From JAFEDN01 sp963697455 (lineage in GTDB: Bacteria > Pseudomonadota > Gammaproteobacteria > Coxiellales > Coxiellaceae): DNA of 64,000 nt. The position numbers and the translations under genes were made by a program. The notes beneath the pieces are model-generated. The model was not told the DNA's origin, did not search any database, and worked only from the letters and a program-made list of their open reading frames with translations. Of this stretch, positions 1 through 8,280 are shown in pieces; the first letter of the stretch is position 1; each line of letters begins with the position of its first letter. The stretch covers positions 124,001 through 188,000 of the forward strand of contig CAVOOI010000035.1 of assembly GCA_963697455.1 (NCBI GenBank), in the 5' to 3' direction.

Positions 1-718
1 AGTATCAGGTTCTTGGTTTTTTAAAATCACGCGAATATCTAGATCATTAGGATCTATTCCTAAATAAGTATCTCTGGGTGCGCCGCCTTGAATATAAAAT
101 ATGGATTGATCGCAATCTTTAAGTTCTAAAAATATATCATTGATCAGTTCTAGAAATTCGACTGGGGGAATTTCGTCCATAGGCGCCCATTCATTCCGAG
201 TAATTTTTTCTTCAGAGGCGGATTCTTTTGATTCGCTTTCACTTAAATTATGGATAGATGGAGAGGAAGTAGGGGAGGAGCCAGCCTCGGACATAGGTTT
301 ACGAGTGATAACCGATGGATTCGATATCGATAAATCGCTAGAAGATTTATTGTCATTTAAGCCTAGATTATCTTTTCTTTTTTTACGTCGAGATTTTGAT
401 GATGAAGGAGGTGAGGTCGGTTTAGTCGCCGCAGATCTTTGATTATTATTGTTTTTACTTTGTAATTGCTGCGGGCTGGAGGAATTTATTTGATCATCAT
501 CATCATCATCATCTTCATCGGAACTCCAATTCCAAGTTTTATGTTCAGCGGTTTTAGTCGGAGGGAGTGTTGGTATGGAAGGGGCTTTGGTAACAGTTTT
601 TGATGTTTTAGGGAGCTTGTTTAGTTCTGGCTGTTTGATTGTTGTAGGAGGATTCGTATTCGGATTTCTTCGCGTGTGTAGACGTCGAAGCAGGAGGAGT
701 CTGTGGGGACCGTTTCAT
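1..718 (-). CDS. Nucleotidyltransferase (CCA/poly(A) polymerase head-like), N-terminal part, apparent frameshift, cut by window edge
   Basis: Read on the minus strand, one frame is open from base 714 to the window edge. Near the edge it encodes YIQGGAPRDTYLGIDPNDLD, which fits the class II pol-beta-type nucleotidyltransferase signature GG-x2-RD-x3-LG-x4-D-x-D (metal-binding Asp pair) of tRNA CCA-adding enzymes and poly(A) polymerases. About 180 residues of charged, Ser/Pro/Lys-rich, probably disordered sequence precede it, including a run of seven Asp (bases 493-513) and a basic KSRRKKRK cluster (373-396). That frame has no ATG before the low-complexity stretch. An ATG at 718 in another frame has a good Shine-Dalgarno (AAGGA, 7 nt upstream) and stays open to a stop at 608-610, so one extra base between about 610 and 714 would join the two. 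The motif is convincing; the start and integrity are uncertain. The long N-terminus argues against an ordinary housekeeping cca gene. Confidence 0.55.
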
Positions 719-990
719 TGACAGGTCCTTGAAATGTAAGCCGCCCATATAAATTAGATAATCCATTAGTTAAAAGAGAGTAGCCATAATGATAAAAATT
801 GGTGAGCAGGGTGGTATTTAGGTTCCGCATCTTTTTCTCTCTTTTGTTTCGTATTGGGTTCAAAAGAGAGGTGGGCGTGAGGAGTCCGTAATCATTATTA
901 ATCCCTTTATCACCTTAAGCACTCTTACTTTTTTACCGTTTTCAATTTGTTCAAAACTTTAACACATTATGTTTTTTTTTGCAATATAGA

Positions 991-1015
991 TTGGGAATTG
1001 ACTGTCCAATTCCAA
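991..1015. repeat. Small inverted repeat downstream of gatB
   Basis: The arms TTGGGAATTG and CAATTCCAA flank a short loop about 10 bases beyond the gatB stop codon. A T-run is missing on the gatB side, so this could be a weak terminator or an mRNA 3' stabiliser. The rest of the gap between the left-edge gene and gatB (864-1026) shows nothing else recognisable. Confidence 0.35.
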
Positions 1016-1026
1016 GGGGGTGAGGG

Positions 1027-2464
1027 CTATGCCAATTTCTTTTTAAGGAGTTCGTTCACTTGTTGCGGATTGGCTTTGCCACGAGTGGCTTGCATGACTT
1101 TGCCGACGAAGAAGGCAAACAGTTTATCTTTGCCGGAACGGTATTGAGCAACCTGTTCGGGATTGGCTAGAATAATTTCGTCAATTGTCGCTTCGATAGA
1201 GCTGCTATCGGTGATTTGCTTTAAGCCTTGTTTTTCGATCACGGCATCCGGGTCGCTTTCGCCTTCCCAGAGTGCAGCGAATACTTGTTTCGCCACATTA
1301 TTGGAAACGGTGCCGTCAGCAATGCGTTTTACCAGCGCGCCCAATTGAGGGGCGCGGACGGGGCTTGCATTGATGCTCAAATTTTCTTTGTTTAAAGCAG
1401 CGGCCAGCTCGCCGTTAATCCAATTGGCGATAATTTTGGGTGAGGCGCCGGGTGCATGTTGGATAGCCGATTCGAAATAATCGGCGGTTTCGCGCGACAT
1501 GGCGATTAAGTTAGCATCGTAAGTATTCAATTGATATTCTTTTTGAAAATCTGGCGCGCTTTTCCCAAGGCAGTTCCGGTAAGGAATTGCGGATGGTCTC
1601 AATGAAATCAGCCGTGACTGCTACGGGCAATAAATCCGGGTCTGGGAAATAACGATAGTCATGGGCTTCTTCTTTGCTGCGCATCGAACGGGTGACGCCC
1701 CGTTGCGCATCAAATTGCCGAGTTTCTTGTTTGATTTGCCCGCCACCTTCCAAAACGTCAATTTGGCGTTGGATTTCGTAAATGATGGCTTGTTCAACAA
1801 ATCGAAACGAGTTTAGATTTTTCAGTTCGGTGCGCGTGCCTAATTTTAGTGTGCCTTTGGGGCGGACGGAAACGTTTACATCGCAGCGGAACATGCCTTC
1901 CTGCATATTCGCTTCGCTGACGCCTATGTAACGGATTAAATTATGGAGAGTTTTTAAGTAGGCGACCGCTTCCTTGGCAGAGCGAATATCAGGTTCGGAA
2001 ACAATTTCTAATAAGGGTATTCCCGCGCGATTAAGATCAATGCCGGATACTCCCGCCATGCCTTCATGCAATGATTTCCCGGCATCTTCTTCCAAGTGGG
2101 CTCGAGTAATGCCGATGCGTTTTTCCGTACCGTCTTCTAGGATAATGTTCAATGAACCCGGCCCGACGATGGGTAGATCATATTGGCTAATTTGATAGCC
2201 TTTGGGTAAGTCTGGATAAAAATAATTTTTCCTGGCAAAAACAGATCGCGGTTCAATGACCGCGTCTACACTCAGTCCGAAACGAATGGCCAACACCACG
2301 ACTTGAGCATTTAGGACCGGCAAAACACCCGGTAAGCCTAAATCTACTGCGCAGGCTTGCGTGTTCGGCTCTGCGCCAAATGCGCACGCCGCTCCTGAAA
2401 ATATCTTTGATTTAGTGGCCAGTTGTGTATGAACTTCTAAGCCAATGACAGGTTCCCATTCCAT
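1027..2464 (-). pseudogene. gatB: Aspartyl/glutamyl-tRNA amidotransferase subunit B, split by a one-base frameshift
   Basis: GatB is the kinase/tRNA-binding subunit of GatCAB, which converts misacylated Glu-tRNA(Gln) and Asp-tRNA(Asn) to the cognate forms. Frame one (2464 to 1511) begins MEWEPVIGLEVHTQL and carries the typical GatB/GatE catalytic domain, running to SLPELPWEKRARF. Normal GatB continues directly into the helical and YqeY-like tail domain, but here the tail (EYQLNTYDANLIAMSRETADYF to the end KKKLA) lies in another frame (1602 to 1027). Removing one T from the TTTT run at 1546-1549 (minus strand) joins the two frames into a protein of about 477 residues, the usual length for the family. 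The gene is separated from, and divergent to, gatC-gatA. Since GatCAB is normally essential where GlnRS or AsnRS is lacking, a sequencing error is as likely as true loss. Confidence 0.85.
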
Positions 2465-2581
2465 CTTTATACTCTAGCATGGAGTTTGCAGTTGGCACAA
2501 CCCGACATTGAGGTCGTAGACCAATGCCATGAATTTAAGTTAGAATGAACACAGGGTATTTTGATTTACAAGGAGATTATG

Positions 2582-3079
2582 ATGAAATTGAAAGGAATAG
2601 TATTTGCATTGTTAGCATTATTGTTTGCGTTACCAATCAGTAGCCAAGCGGCTGGGCCGGCTTCCGCAAAGGCGGTGACGGCTGTTAGTAATGCGCGTCA
2701 AAGTACTTTGACAGTGAATATCACCGGAATTAAAAATGAAAAAGGGGCTATCCGAATAGCATTATATAATAGTCAGCAGGCTTTTCAGACCAAAGATCCT
2801 AAGGGTCAACTGGCTTATAAGCGCGCACGTTTATCCATTAATAATGGTACGGCGGTTTGGCGAGTCAGTGGTCTTCCTTATGGGACTTATGCTATTAAGC
2901 TGTTCCACGATGAAGATAACAACGGAATATTGAAGAAGAATTTTGTTGGCCGCCCTACTGAAGGTGTGGGTTTCTCTAATAACCCTCCCAAGCTGACGCA
3001 TTCACCAACTTTTGATGAGACTAAATTTAATGTTAATCAAGCTAACTCGCAGATTACTATTAAGATGTTAAACTTTTAA
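2582..3079 (+). CDS. DUF2141-type exported protein
   Basis: This predicted exported protein of 165 residues has a clear signal peptide (MKLKGIVFALLALLFALP, with likely cleavage after SSQA). The mature part contains LTVNITGIKNEKGAIRIALYN, then LPYGTYAIKLFHDEDNNG, and ends with a GVGFSNN segment. This layout is characteristic of the DUF2141 family of small beta-rich periplasmic or secreted proteins, whose function is unknown. The ATG at 2582 is preferred because AAGGAG (2570-2575) lies 6 nt upstream; an upstream in-frame start at 2561 has no ribosome site. The gene sits between the divergent gatB and gatC, 22 bp before gatC, and may be cotranscribed with gatC-gatA, though no functional link is evident. 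Confidence 0.8.
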   Translation: MKLKGIVFALLALLFALPISSQAAGPASAKAVTAVSNARQSTLTVNITGIKNEKGAIRIALYNSQQAFQTKDPKGQLAYKRARLSINNGTAVWRVSGLPYGTYAIKLFHDEDNNGILKKNFVGRPTEGVGFSNNPPKLTHSPTFDETKFNVNQANSQITIKMLNF

Positions 3080-3101
3080 GGCTTAAGATTAGGAGACCGG
3101 T

Positions 3102-3398
3102 ATGACTTTAACACCTGCTGAGGTGCGGAAAATTGCGCATTTGGCACGCTTATCGATCAACGACACTGAAATAGAACCACTGACTAAAAGTTTAGATAAT
3201 ATTCTCAATTTAGTCGGCAAAATGGATCGAGCGGACGTAACCCACGTCAAACAAATGGCGCATCCTTTAGAGACGGCGCAACCGTTACGCACCGATCAGG
3301 TAACTGAGGTCAATCTACGAGATCAATTTCTAAAAAATGCTCCTCAAAGTTTGATGGGTTTATACATTGTGCCGCAAGTCATAGAAACTGAAGAGTAA
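3102..3398 (+). CDS. gatC: Aspartyl/glutamyl-tRNA amidotransferase subunit C
   Basis: GatC is the small scaffolding subunit that wraps around the GatA-GatB interface. The 98 residues start MTLTPAEVRKIAHLARLSI, the standard GatC N-terminus, and include the D-N-IL-V-KM segment and the late LRxD-like region (VNLRDQFLKNAPQS). Length is normal for the family. An AGGAGA sequence sits about 6 nt before the ATG. gatA begins 8 bp downstream, so the two form one transcription unit; gatB lies apart on the opposite strand, unlike the common gatCAB order. Confidence 0.95.
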   Translation: MTLTPAEVRKIAHLARLSINDTEIEPLTKSLDNILNLVGKMDRADVTHVKQMAHPLETAQPLRTDQVTEVNLRDQFLKNAPQSLMGLYIVPQVIETEE

Positions 3399-3406
3399 AG
3401 AAGTTT

Positions 3407-4864
3407 ATGCATAATCAAACATTAGCTGCGCTCAGTACTGCATTAAAGAACAAAAAAATTTCCAGTGAGGAGCTGACTCGCCATTATTTGCAACGGATTA
3501 AACAATACGATCCACAACTTAATTCTTTTATTACGGTTGCAGAAGAATATGCATTGGCCCAGGCCAAAGCGGCGGATAGTCAAATTGCGGCGGGTAAGGC
3601 TGGAGCATTGACGGGCATTCCGATAGCGCAAAAAGATATTTTTTGCACTCAGGGCATCAAAACCACCTGCGGTTCGAAAATGTTGGATAATTTTATTGCT
3701 CCGTACAATGCAACCAGCGTTGAACAATTTAATGCGGCTGGAACTGTGTTGCTGGGGAAAACCAATATGGATGAATTTGCCATGGGTTCGTCCAACGAAA
3801 ATAGTTACTATGGTCCCGTAAAAAATCCCTGGGATCTTAGCAAAATTCCTGGTGGTTCTTCAGGTGGTTCGGCTGCCGCGGTTGCTGCCCGGCTTACGCC
3901 TGGCGCTACCGGCACGGACACAGGCGGTTCAATTCGCCAGCCTGCGGCATTATGTGGAATTACCGGCTTAAAACCGACTTATGGCCGGGTATCCCGTTAT
4001 GGAATGATTGCGTTCGCTTCAAGCTTGGACCAAGGTGGGCCGCTAGCGCAGACCGCTGAAGATGTCGCCATACTACTAGGCGCTATGGCGGGTTATGACA
4101 GCCGGGATTCAACTAGTATTAACCAACCTGTTCCTGATTATACGCAGTCTTTGAACGATGATTTACGGGGTCTGAAAATCGGGTTGCCGACAGAATATTT
4201 CGGTGACGGATTAGACCCGGTCATTGCTCAATCGATTGAGGAAATGATTAAAACTCTGGAGCGTCTCGGCGCTAAAACTCATAAAATCAGTTTGCCGCAC
4301 ACTGATTTGTGCGCTTCGGTTTATTATGTGCTGGCTCCTGCTGAGTGTTCATCCAATCTGGCTCGTTATGATGGGGTGCGTTATGGTTATCGCTGTGAGG
4401 CTCCGGTTAATTTAGAAGACTTATATAAGCGTTCTCGCAGTGAAGGGTTTGGTAAAGAAGTGCAGCGGCGGATTTTAATCGGCACTTATGTGCTCTCATC
4501 CGGCTATTACGAAGCATACTATCGCCGTGCGCAAAAAGTCCGTCAGCTTATCCGCGATGATTTTGTTGAGGCCTTTAAAACTGTCGACGTGATTTTAACT
4601 CCCGCCACACCTACTCCGGCGTTCAACATTGGCGAAAAAATGACGGATCCGGTGGCGATGTATCTTTCTGACGTTTATACCATTGCGGTTAATTTGGCGG
4701 GTATTCCTGGGTTATCCATGCCGGTTGGTTTTAGCCGCAATGGCTTACCTTTGGGCGGCCAATTAATCGGCAACTATTTTTCCGAGGCAAAGCTATTGAA
4801 TATTGCCCATCGTTACCAGCAAGAAACTGACTGGCATCAACGCGTTCCCGCCAATTTTAAATAA
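3407..4864 (+). CDS. gatA: Glutamyl-tRNA(Gln) amidotransferase subunit A
   Basis: GatA is the glutaminase (amidase-signature) subunit that releases ammonia from glutamine for transamidation of misacylated tRNA by GatB. The 485-residue protein has the full amidase signature: the catalytic Lys in IPIAQKDIF (around residue 75), the GGSSGGSAAAVAA loop (around 148-160) and the catalytic Ser in GTDTGGSIRQPA (around 174), followed by GLKPTYGRVSRYG. Length is normal. The start follows gatC closely, and no clear terminator is visible after the stop; a repeat-rich gap follows. Confidence 0.97.
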   Translation: MHNQTLAALSTALKNKKISSEELTRHYLQRIKQYDPQLNSFITVAEEYALAQAKAADSQIAAGKAGALTGIPIAQKDIFCTQGIKTTCGSKMLDNFIAPYNATSVEQFNAAGTVLLGKTNMDEFAMGSSNENSYYGPVKNPWDLSKIPGGSSGGSAAAVAARLTPGATGTDTGGSIRQPAALCGITGLKPTYGRVSRYGMIAFASSLDQGGPLAQTAEDVAILLGAMAGYDSRDSTSINQPVPDYTQSLNDDLRGLKIGLPTEYFGDGLDPVIAQSIEEMIKTLERLGAKTHKISLPHTDLCASVYYVLAPAECSSNLARYDGVRYGYRCEAPVNLEDLYKRSRSEGFGKEVQRRILIGTYVLSSGYYEAYYRRAQKVRQLIRDDFVEAFKTVDVILTPATPTPAFNIGEKMTDPVAMYLSDVYTIAVNLAGIPGLSMPVGFSRNGLPLGGQLIGNYFSEAKLLNIAHRYQQETDWHQRVPANFK

Positions 4865-4908
4865 ATTACGCTGAGATCTTTCTAGGATGTCATCTTATCC
4901 CAAACATC

Positions 4909-5064
4909 GTTAATATTTCCCGCCGCCGCCAAGCCCGTTGCGGATAGACCGCATTTCGGGTCCTGTCGGCTGCGTCCTTTTACATGCTCGCTGCGCTGCG
5001 CGTGCAAAAGGACTCCGCCGCCACCCGTTAGCTGGCGCACTTGGCGGCGGCGGGAAATATTAAC
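4909..5064. repeat. Nested palindromic repeat element, copy R1
   Basis: Perfect 25-bp outer inverted repeats at 4909-4933 and 5040-5064 enclose about 105 bp that contain a second hairpin (CCTTTT facing AAAAGG). Read on the minus strand, the interior matches that of copy R2 at 5161-5307 (for example CGCCAGCTAAC, then GGACAGGACCCGAAATGCG-like sequence, then CTATCCGCAA). The outer arms differ completely between the copies yet remain perfectly self-complementary within each. This resembles a mobile or recombinogenic extragenic palindrome that folds into a long cruciform or RNA hairpin. Confidence 0.8.
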
Positions 5065-5094
5065 TAGCAAATGCGTTGATATTCGAAAGCACTT

Positions 5095-5125
5095 CGTCAT
5101 CCCGCGATCAAGTCGCGGGATGACG
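5095..5125. repeat. REP-like palindrome
   Basis: A 13-bp perfect stem (CGTCATCCCGCGA and its complement) surrounds a 5-nt loop. GTCATCCCGCGA-type palindromes occur as dispersed extragenic repeats in several intracellular proteobacteria. Here it sits exactly between nested repeat copies R1 and R2. Confidence 0.75.
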
Positions 5126-5160
5126 GATGCCACTTTCGTCAATGAACGCATTTGTAGAGC

Positions 5161-5307
5161 CATATTTTTCGGAGTCGCCAACGCGCCAGCTAACCGGGTG
5201 GACGCGGAGTCTTTTGCGCACGCAGCGAAGCGAGTACGGAAAAGACGTAGCGGACAGGACCCGAAATGCGATCTATCCGCAATGGCTTGGCGACTCCGAA
5301 AAATATG
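5161..5307. repeat. Nested palindromic repeat element, copy R2
   Basis: Perfect 21-bp outer inverted repeats at 5161-5181 and 5287-5307 flank a core homologous to copy R1 in inverted orientation. The inner hairpin is GTCTTTT facing AAAAGAC, against GTCCTTTT facing AAAAGGAC in R1, so a paired change has occurred. Together with R1 and the palindrome at 5095-5125 it fills most of the gene-free gap 4865-5403; the open frames predicted across this gap are products of the repeats. Confidence 0.8.
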
Positions 5308-5366
5308 GTGGGGTGGGTGTGAAGTTTGATTGGTCATCTCCAGTAGAATTATTTAGAATGATTCGC

Positions 5367-5372
5367 TATAAT
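5367..5372 (+). promoter_or_regulatory. Candidate -10 element for the nuoJ-N operon
   Basis: A consensus TATAAT lies 32 bp upstream of the nuoJ start codon, immediately after repeat R2. No good -35 hexamer is seen at 16-18 bp spacing, so this is a weak prediction. If real, nuoJ-N would be driven independently of the missing nuoA-I genes. Confidence 0.35.
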
Positions 5373-5403
5373 GCGCCTTAATGTTTAGGTTGGCGGAGCA
5401 TAG

Positions 5404-6009
5404 ATGGCAGAGGCCGTATATCAAATAGTTTTTTATTTATTTACCATCGGGTTAATTGGTTCCGCGGCGATGGTTATATTTTTGCGGAATCCCGTCCGCT
5501 GCATATTATTTCTAGTGTTGGCTTTTTTTTGCAGCGCCGTACTGTGGATGCTGCTGCAAGCTGAATTTTTATCCCTCGTGTTAATCTTTGTCTACGTTGG
5601 CGCGGTAATGACCCTGTTTTTATTTGTGGTTATGATGCTCAATATTGATTTAATTCCGCTCAAAGAAGGGTTTGTCCGTTATTTGCCGTTAGGTTTATTA
5701 GTTCTGGTGGTCATGATCGGGGTAATGTGTTACGTATTGACGAGTAAACAATTCAGCGCAAATACTATGCTGGTTACCCATGGTCCAAATTATAACAATG
5801 TAGTTGCGCTCGGCACGGAATTATTTACCCATTACATCTATGAGTTTGAAATCGCCGGTTTAATTTTGCTCGGAGCGATGGTGGCAGCCATCAGTTTGGC
5901 TTTTTATGGGCGGAAACCGGGAACCAAAGCCCAGAAAATTGCTAAACAGCTAGAAGCATCCAAAGCCACCGGTTTACGCATCATTAAAATGAAACCGGAG
6001 CCACGATGA
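5404..6009 (+). CDS. nuoJ: NADH-quinone oxidoreductase subunit J
   Basis: NuoJ is a membrane subunit of respiratory complex I, located between the antiporter-like subunits and the quinone module. The 201-residue protein has five hydrophobic segments, including FVYVGAVMTLFLFVVMML, the conserved ND6-like helix with the family's YVGAVMVLFLFVVMML motif. Length is usual. GGAG at 5395-5398 precedes the ATG. The TGA overlaps the next gene's ATG (ATGA), showing tight operon structure with nuoK. nuoA-I do not lie upstream; gatA and repeats do. Confidence 0.95.
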   Translation: MAEAVYQIVFYLFTIGLIGSAAMVIFLRNPVRCILFLVLAFFCSAVLWMLLQAEFLSLVLIFVYVGAVMTLFLFVVMMLNIDLIPLKEGFVRYLPLGLLVLVVMIGVMCYVLTSKQFSANTMLVTHGPNYNNVVALGTELFTHYIYEFEIAGLILLGAMVAAISLAFYGRKPGTKAQKIAKQLEASKATGLRIIKMKPEPR

Positions 6010-6311
6010 TTCCATTAAATTTCTGTTTGATTATTGGCGCTATCTTATTTGCATTGGGGTTTGCTGGGATCATCCTTAACCGCAAAAATATTCTGATTCT
6101 ATTAATGTGTTTAGAATTAATATTATTGGCGGTTAACACCAATTTTGTCGCGTTCGCGCACTACTTGGGCTTAGAGGCCGGGGAAGTGTTTGTGTTTTTT
6201 ATCTTAACCGTAGCTGCCGCCGAAGCGGCGATCGGATTAGCGATTTTAGTCTTATTGTACAGACAACGTGGCACGATTGATGTGCAAACTATGGATTTAC
6301 TGAAGGGTTAA
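6006..6311 (+). CDS. nuoK: NADH-quinone oxidoreductase subunit K
   Basis: NuoK (ND4L type) is a three-helix membrane subunit of complex I with two membrane-embedded glutamates used in proton translocation. The 101-residue sequence shows both: LILLMCLELILLAVN (first Glu) and VFFILTVAAAEAAIGLAI (second Glu). Length is exactly typical. It overlaps nuoJ by four bases and is followed after 3 bp by nuoL. Confidence 0.96.
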   Translation: MIPLNFCLIIGAILFALGFAGIILNRKNILILLMCLELILLAVNTNFVAFAHYLGLEAGEVFVFFILTVAAAEAAIGLAILVLLYRQRGTIDVQTMDLLKG

Positions 6312-6314
6312 AAT

Positions 6315-8270
6315 GTGATCTATCCATTATTACTGATTGTCGTTTTTGCCCCATTGCTGGGCTCCATTATCGCTGGTTTTTTCGGCAAAGTGATTGGACG
6401 CACCGCTACCCATCGAACCACCATTGGCCTAATGATTTGTTCTTTTGCCGCGGCTTTGGTACTGGCTAAACATGTCCTCGTCGACGGACAGACATACAAT
6501 GGTATCTTATATAATTGGGTAATAAACCCGCATTACGGGTTTAATGTCGGTTTTTTAGTCGATCAATTATCCGCGGTAATGATGCTAGTTGTTACCTTCG
6601 TGTCATTGGTTGTGCATATTTACACGATTGGGTACATGCATGACGATCCTGGCTATCAACGGTTTTTCAGTTACGTTTCTTTATTCACATTCGCCATGTT
6701 AATGTTGGTTACCGCCAACAATTTTCTGCAATTGTTTTTTGGATGGGAAGGCGTCGGTTTGGTTTCCTATCTGCTCATCGGCTTCTGGTTTAAAACTGAA
6801 GCTGCCGCCAATGGCAGTTTTAAAGCTTTTTTAGTGAACCGGGTAGGGGATATGGGTTTTATTATCGGGATCGCCGCCATCCTCACTTATTTCGGCACGC
6901 TGGATTACAACGCTGTGTTTGTTCAAGCTAGCACCGTTGCTTTGCTTAAAATCAATGTATTCGGTCATGTACCTTGGTCGGTAATGTCACTGATTTGTAT
7001 TGCATTGTTCGTTGGCGCGATGGGAAAATCCGCGCAAGTGCCGTTACACGTTTGGTTACCGGAATCTATGGCTGGCCCCACGCCTATTTCCGCATTAATC
7101 CATGCCGCGACCATGGTAACGGCGGGGATATTTATGGTGGCTCGCATGTCGCCTTTATTTGAGCTTTCACCCGTCGCGCTCAGTTTTATCTTAGTGATTG
7201 GCGCCACAGGAGCGTTATTTCTGGGATTACTGGCTTTTGTTGAGAACGATATTAAACGCGTGATCGCCTACTCAACCATGTCCCAATTGGGATACATGAT
7301 GGCGGCGAACGGCGCTTCGGCATTTTCAGCCGGTATTTTTCATTTAGCTACCCATGCTTGTTTCAAAGCCTTGTTGTTCTTGGCAGCCGGTTCAGTCATT
7401 ATCGCTATGCACCATGAACAAGATATCCGTAAAATGGGCAACTTACGCAAATATATGCCGATCACTTATACTACCTTTTTGATTGGCGCACTGGCGCTGG
7501 CTGCAATCCCGCCTTTCTCAGGATTTTATTCCAAAGACGCGATTATTGAAGCGGTACATCTAACCACTATTCCTGGCGCCCATTATGCTTATATCTGTTT
7601 GTTACTGGGCAGCTTTGCCACCGCATATTATATTTTTCGAGTTTTTTTCTTAGCTTTCCACACCAGCGAGCGCATGGATAAACATACTCGGGACCATCTG
7701 CATGAAACCAGTTGGGTGATGACTTTACCCTTAATTTTGCTGGCTATTCCCTCGGTATTGTTGGGCGGGGCCCTGGCGCAGAAAATGTTGTACAGCCAGC
7801 CTAACTTGCTGGGCAATAGTATTTATGTCAATGCGCAGTATGATGTGCTGAGCCGTTTAGGGCTTGAATTTCCGGGGATTTGGCGCGCGATTTCAGAATC
7901 ATTCAAACATTTGCCGTTTTGGTTTGCGATATTGGGCGTTTTTATGGCTTGGTTCACTTGTATTCAAATGCCAGTGATTAGAGCTGTGTTGGCGAAGAGA
8001 TTAGCGGCGGTTCGTTGGGTTCTGCTCGCCAAGTATGGTTTTGATGCTTTCTATAAAAATGTAATTGTTGTCAGCGTGCGTTGGGTGAGTGAATTCTTTT
8101 ACCGTTGGACCGACCGTAAATTAATTGATGCATGGCTAGTGGACGGTTCAGGCCACAATGTCTCCTGGTTATCGCAACGATTACGGCGTTTGCAAACAGG
8201 TTATTTATACCATTACGCATTTGTGATGATGATCGGTTTACTAGTGCTTTTATGCTGGTTTTTGTTTTAA
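6315..8270 (+). CDS. nuoL: NADH-quinone oxidoreductase subunit L
   Basis: NuoL is the distal antiporter-like proton-pumping subunit of complex I, with a long lateral helix along the membrane arm. The 651-residue polytopic protein carries FFGWEGVGLVSYLLIGFW (essential Glu near residue 144) and the Mrp/ND5 signature ESMAGPTPISALIHAATMV around residues 248-266. The C-terminal extension forms the lateral helix and last TM segments. The start codon is GTG at 6315, because the nearby ATG at 6313 is followed at once by TGA; AAGGG of the nuoK tail serves as ribosome site. Confidence 0.95.
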   Translation: MIYPLLLIVVFAPLLGSIIAGFFGKVIGRTATHRTTIGLMICSFAAALVLAKHVLVDGQTYNGILYNWVINPHYGFNVGFLVDQLSAVMMLVVTFVSLVVHIYTIGYMHDDPGYQRFFSYVSLFTFAMLMLVTANNFLQLFFGWEGVGLVSYLLIGFWFKTEAAANGSFKAFLVNRVGDMGFIIGIAAILTYFGTLDYNAVFVQASTVALLKINVFGHVPWSVMSLICIALFVGAMGKSAQVPLHVWLPESMAGPTPISALIHAATMVTAGIFMVARMSPLFELSPVALSFILVIGATGALFLGLLAFVENDIKRVIAYSTMSQLGYMMAANGASAFSAGIFHLATHACFKALLFLAAGSVIIAMHHEQDIRKMGNLRKYMPITYTTFLIGALALAAIPPFSGFYSKDAIIEAVHLTTIPGAHYAYICLLLGSFATAYYIFRVFFLAFHTSERMDKHTRDHLHETSWVMTLPLILLAIPSVLLGGALAQKMLYSQPNLLGNSIYVNAQYDVLSRLGLEFPGIWRAISESFKHLPFWFAILGVFMAWFTCIQMPVIRAVLAKRLAAVRWVLLAKYGFDAFYKNVIVVSVRWVSEFFYRWTDRKLIDAWLVDGSGHNVSWLSQRLRRLQTGYLYHYAFVMMIGLLVLLCWFLF

Positions 8271-8280
8271 CTGGACGATT

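Noticed and set aside
140..442. Plus-strand frame of 100 codons near the left edge
   Set aside because: It is antisense to the low-complexity nucleotidyltransferase leader; its Ser/Asp/Glu/Leu-rich sequence is the shadow of repeated codons.
621..863. Minus-strand frame of 80 codons starting MNPIRNKREKKMRN
   Set aside because: It overlaps both the motif-bearing frame and the ATG 718 frame; it may contain part of a real 5' end, but its C-terminal half is in the wrong frame relative to the conserved domain.
1163..1348. Plus-strand frames antisense to gatB, nuo, nusA, infB and the giant genes
   Set aside because: They are mirror frames of strongly conserved genes, with no ribosome sites and no recognisable protein features.
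4882..5381. Three overlapping open frames in the gatA-nuoJ gap
   Set aside because: They lie wholly within the palindromic repeats R1 and R2, exist on both strands because of the inverted symmetry, and lack start signals.
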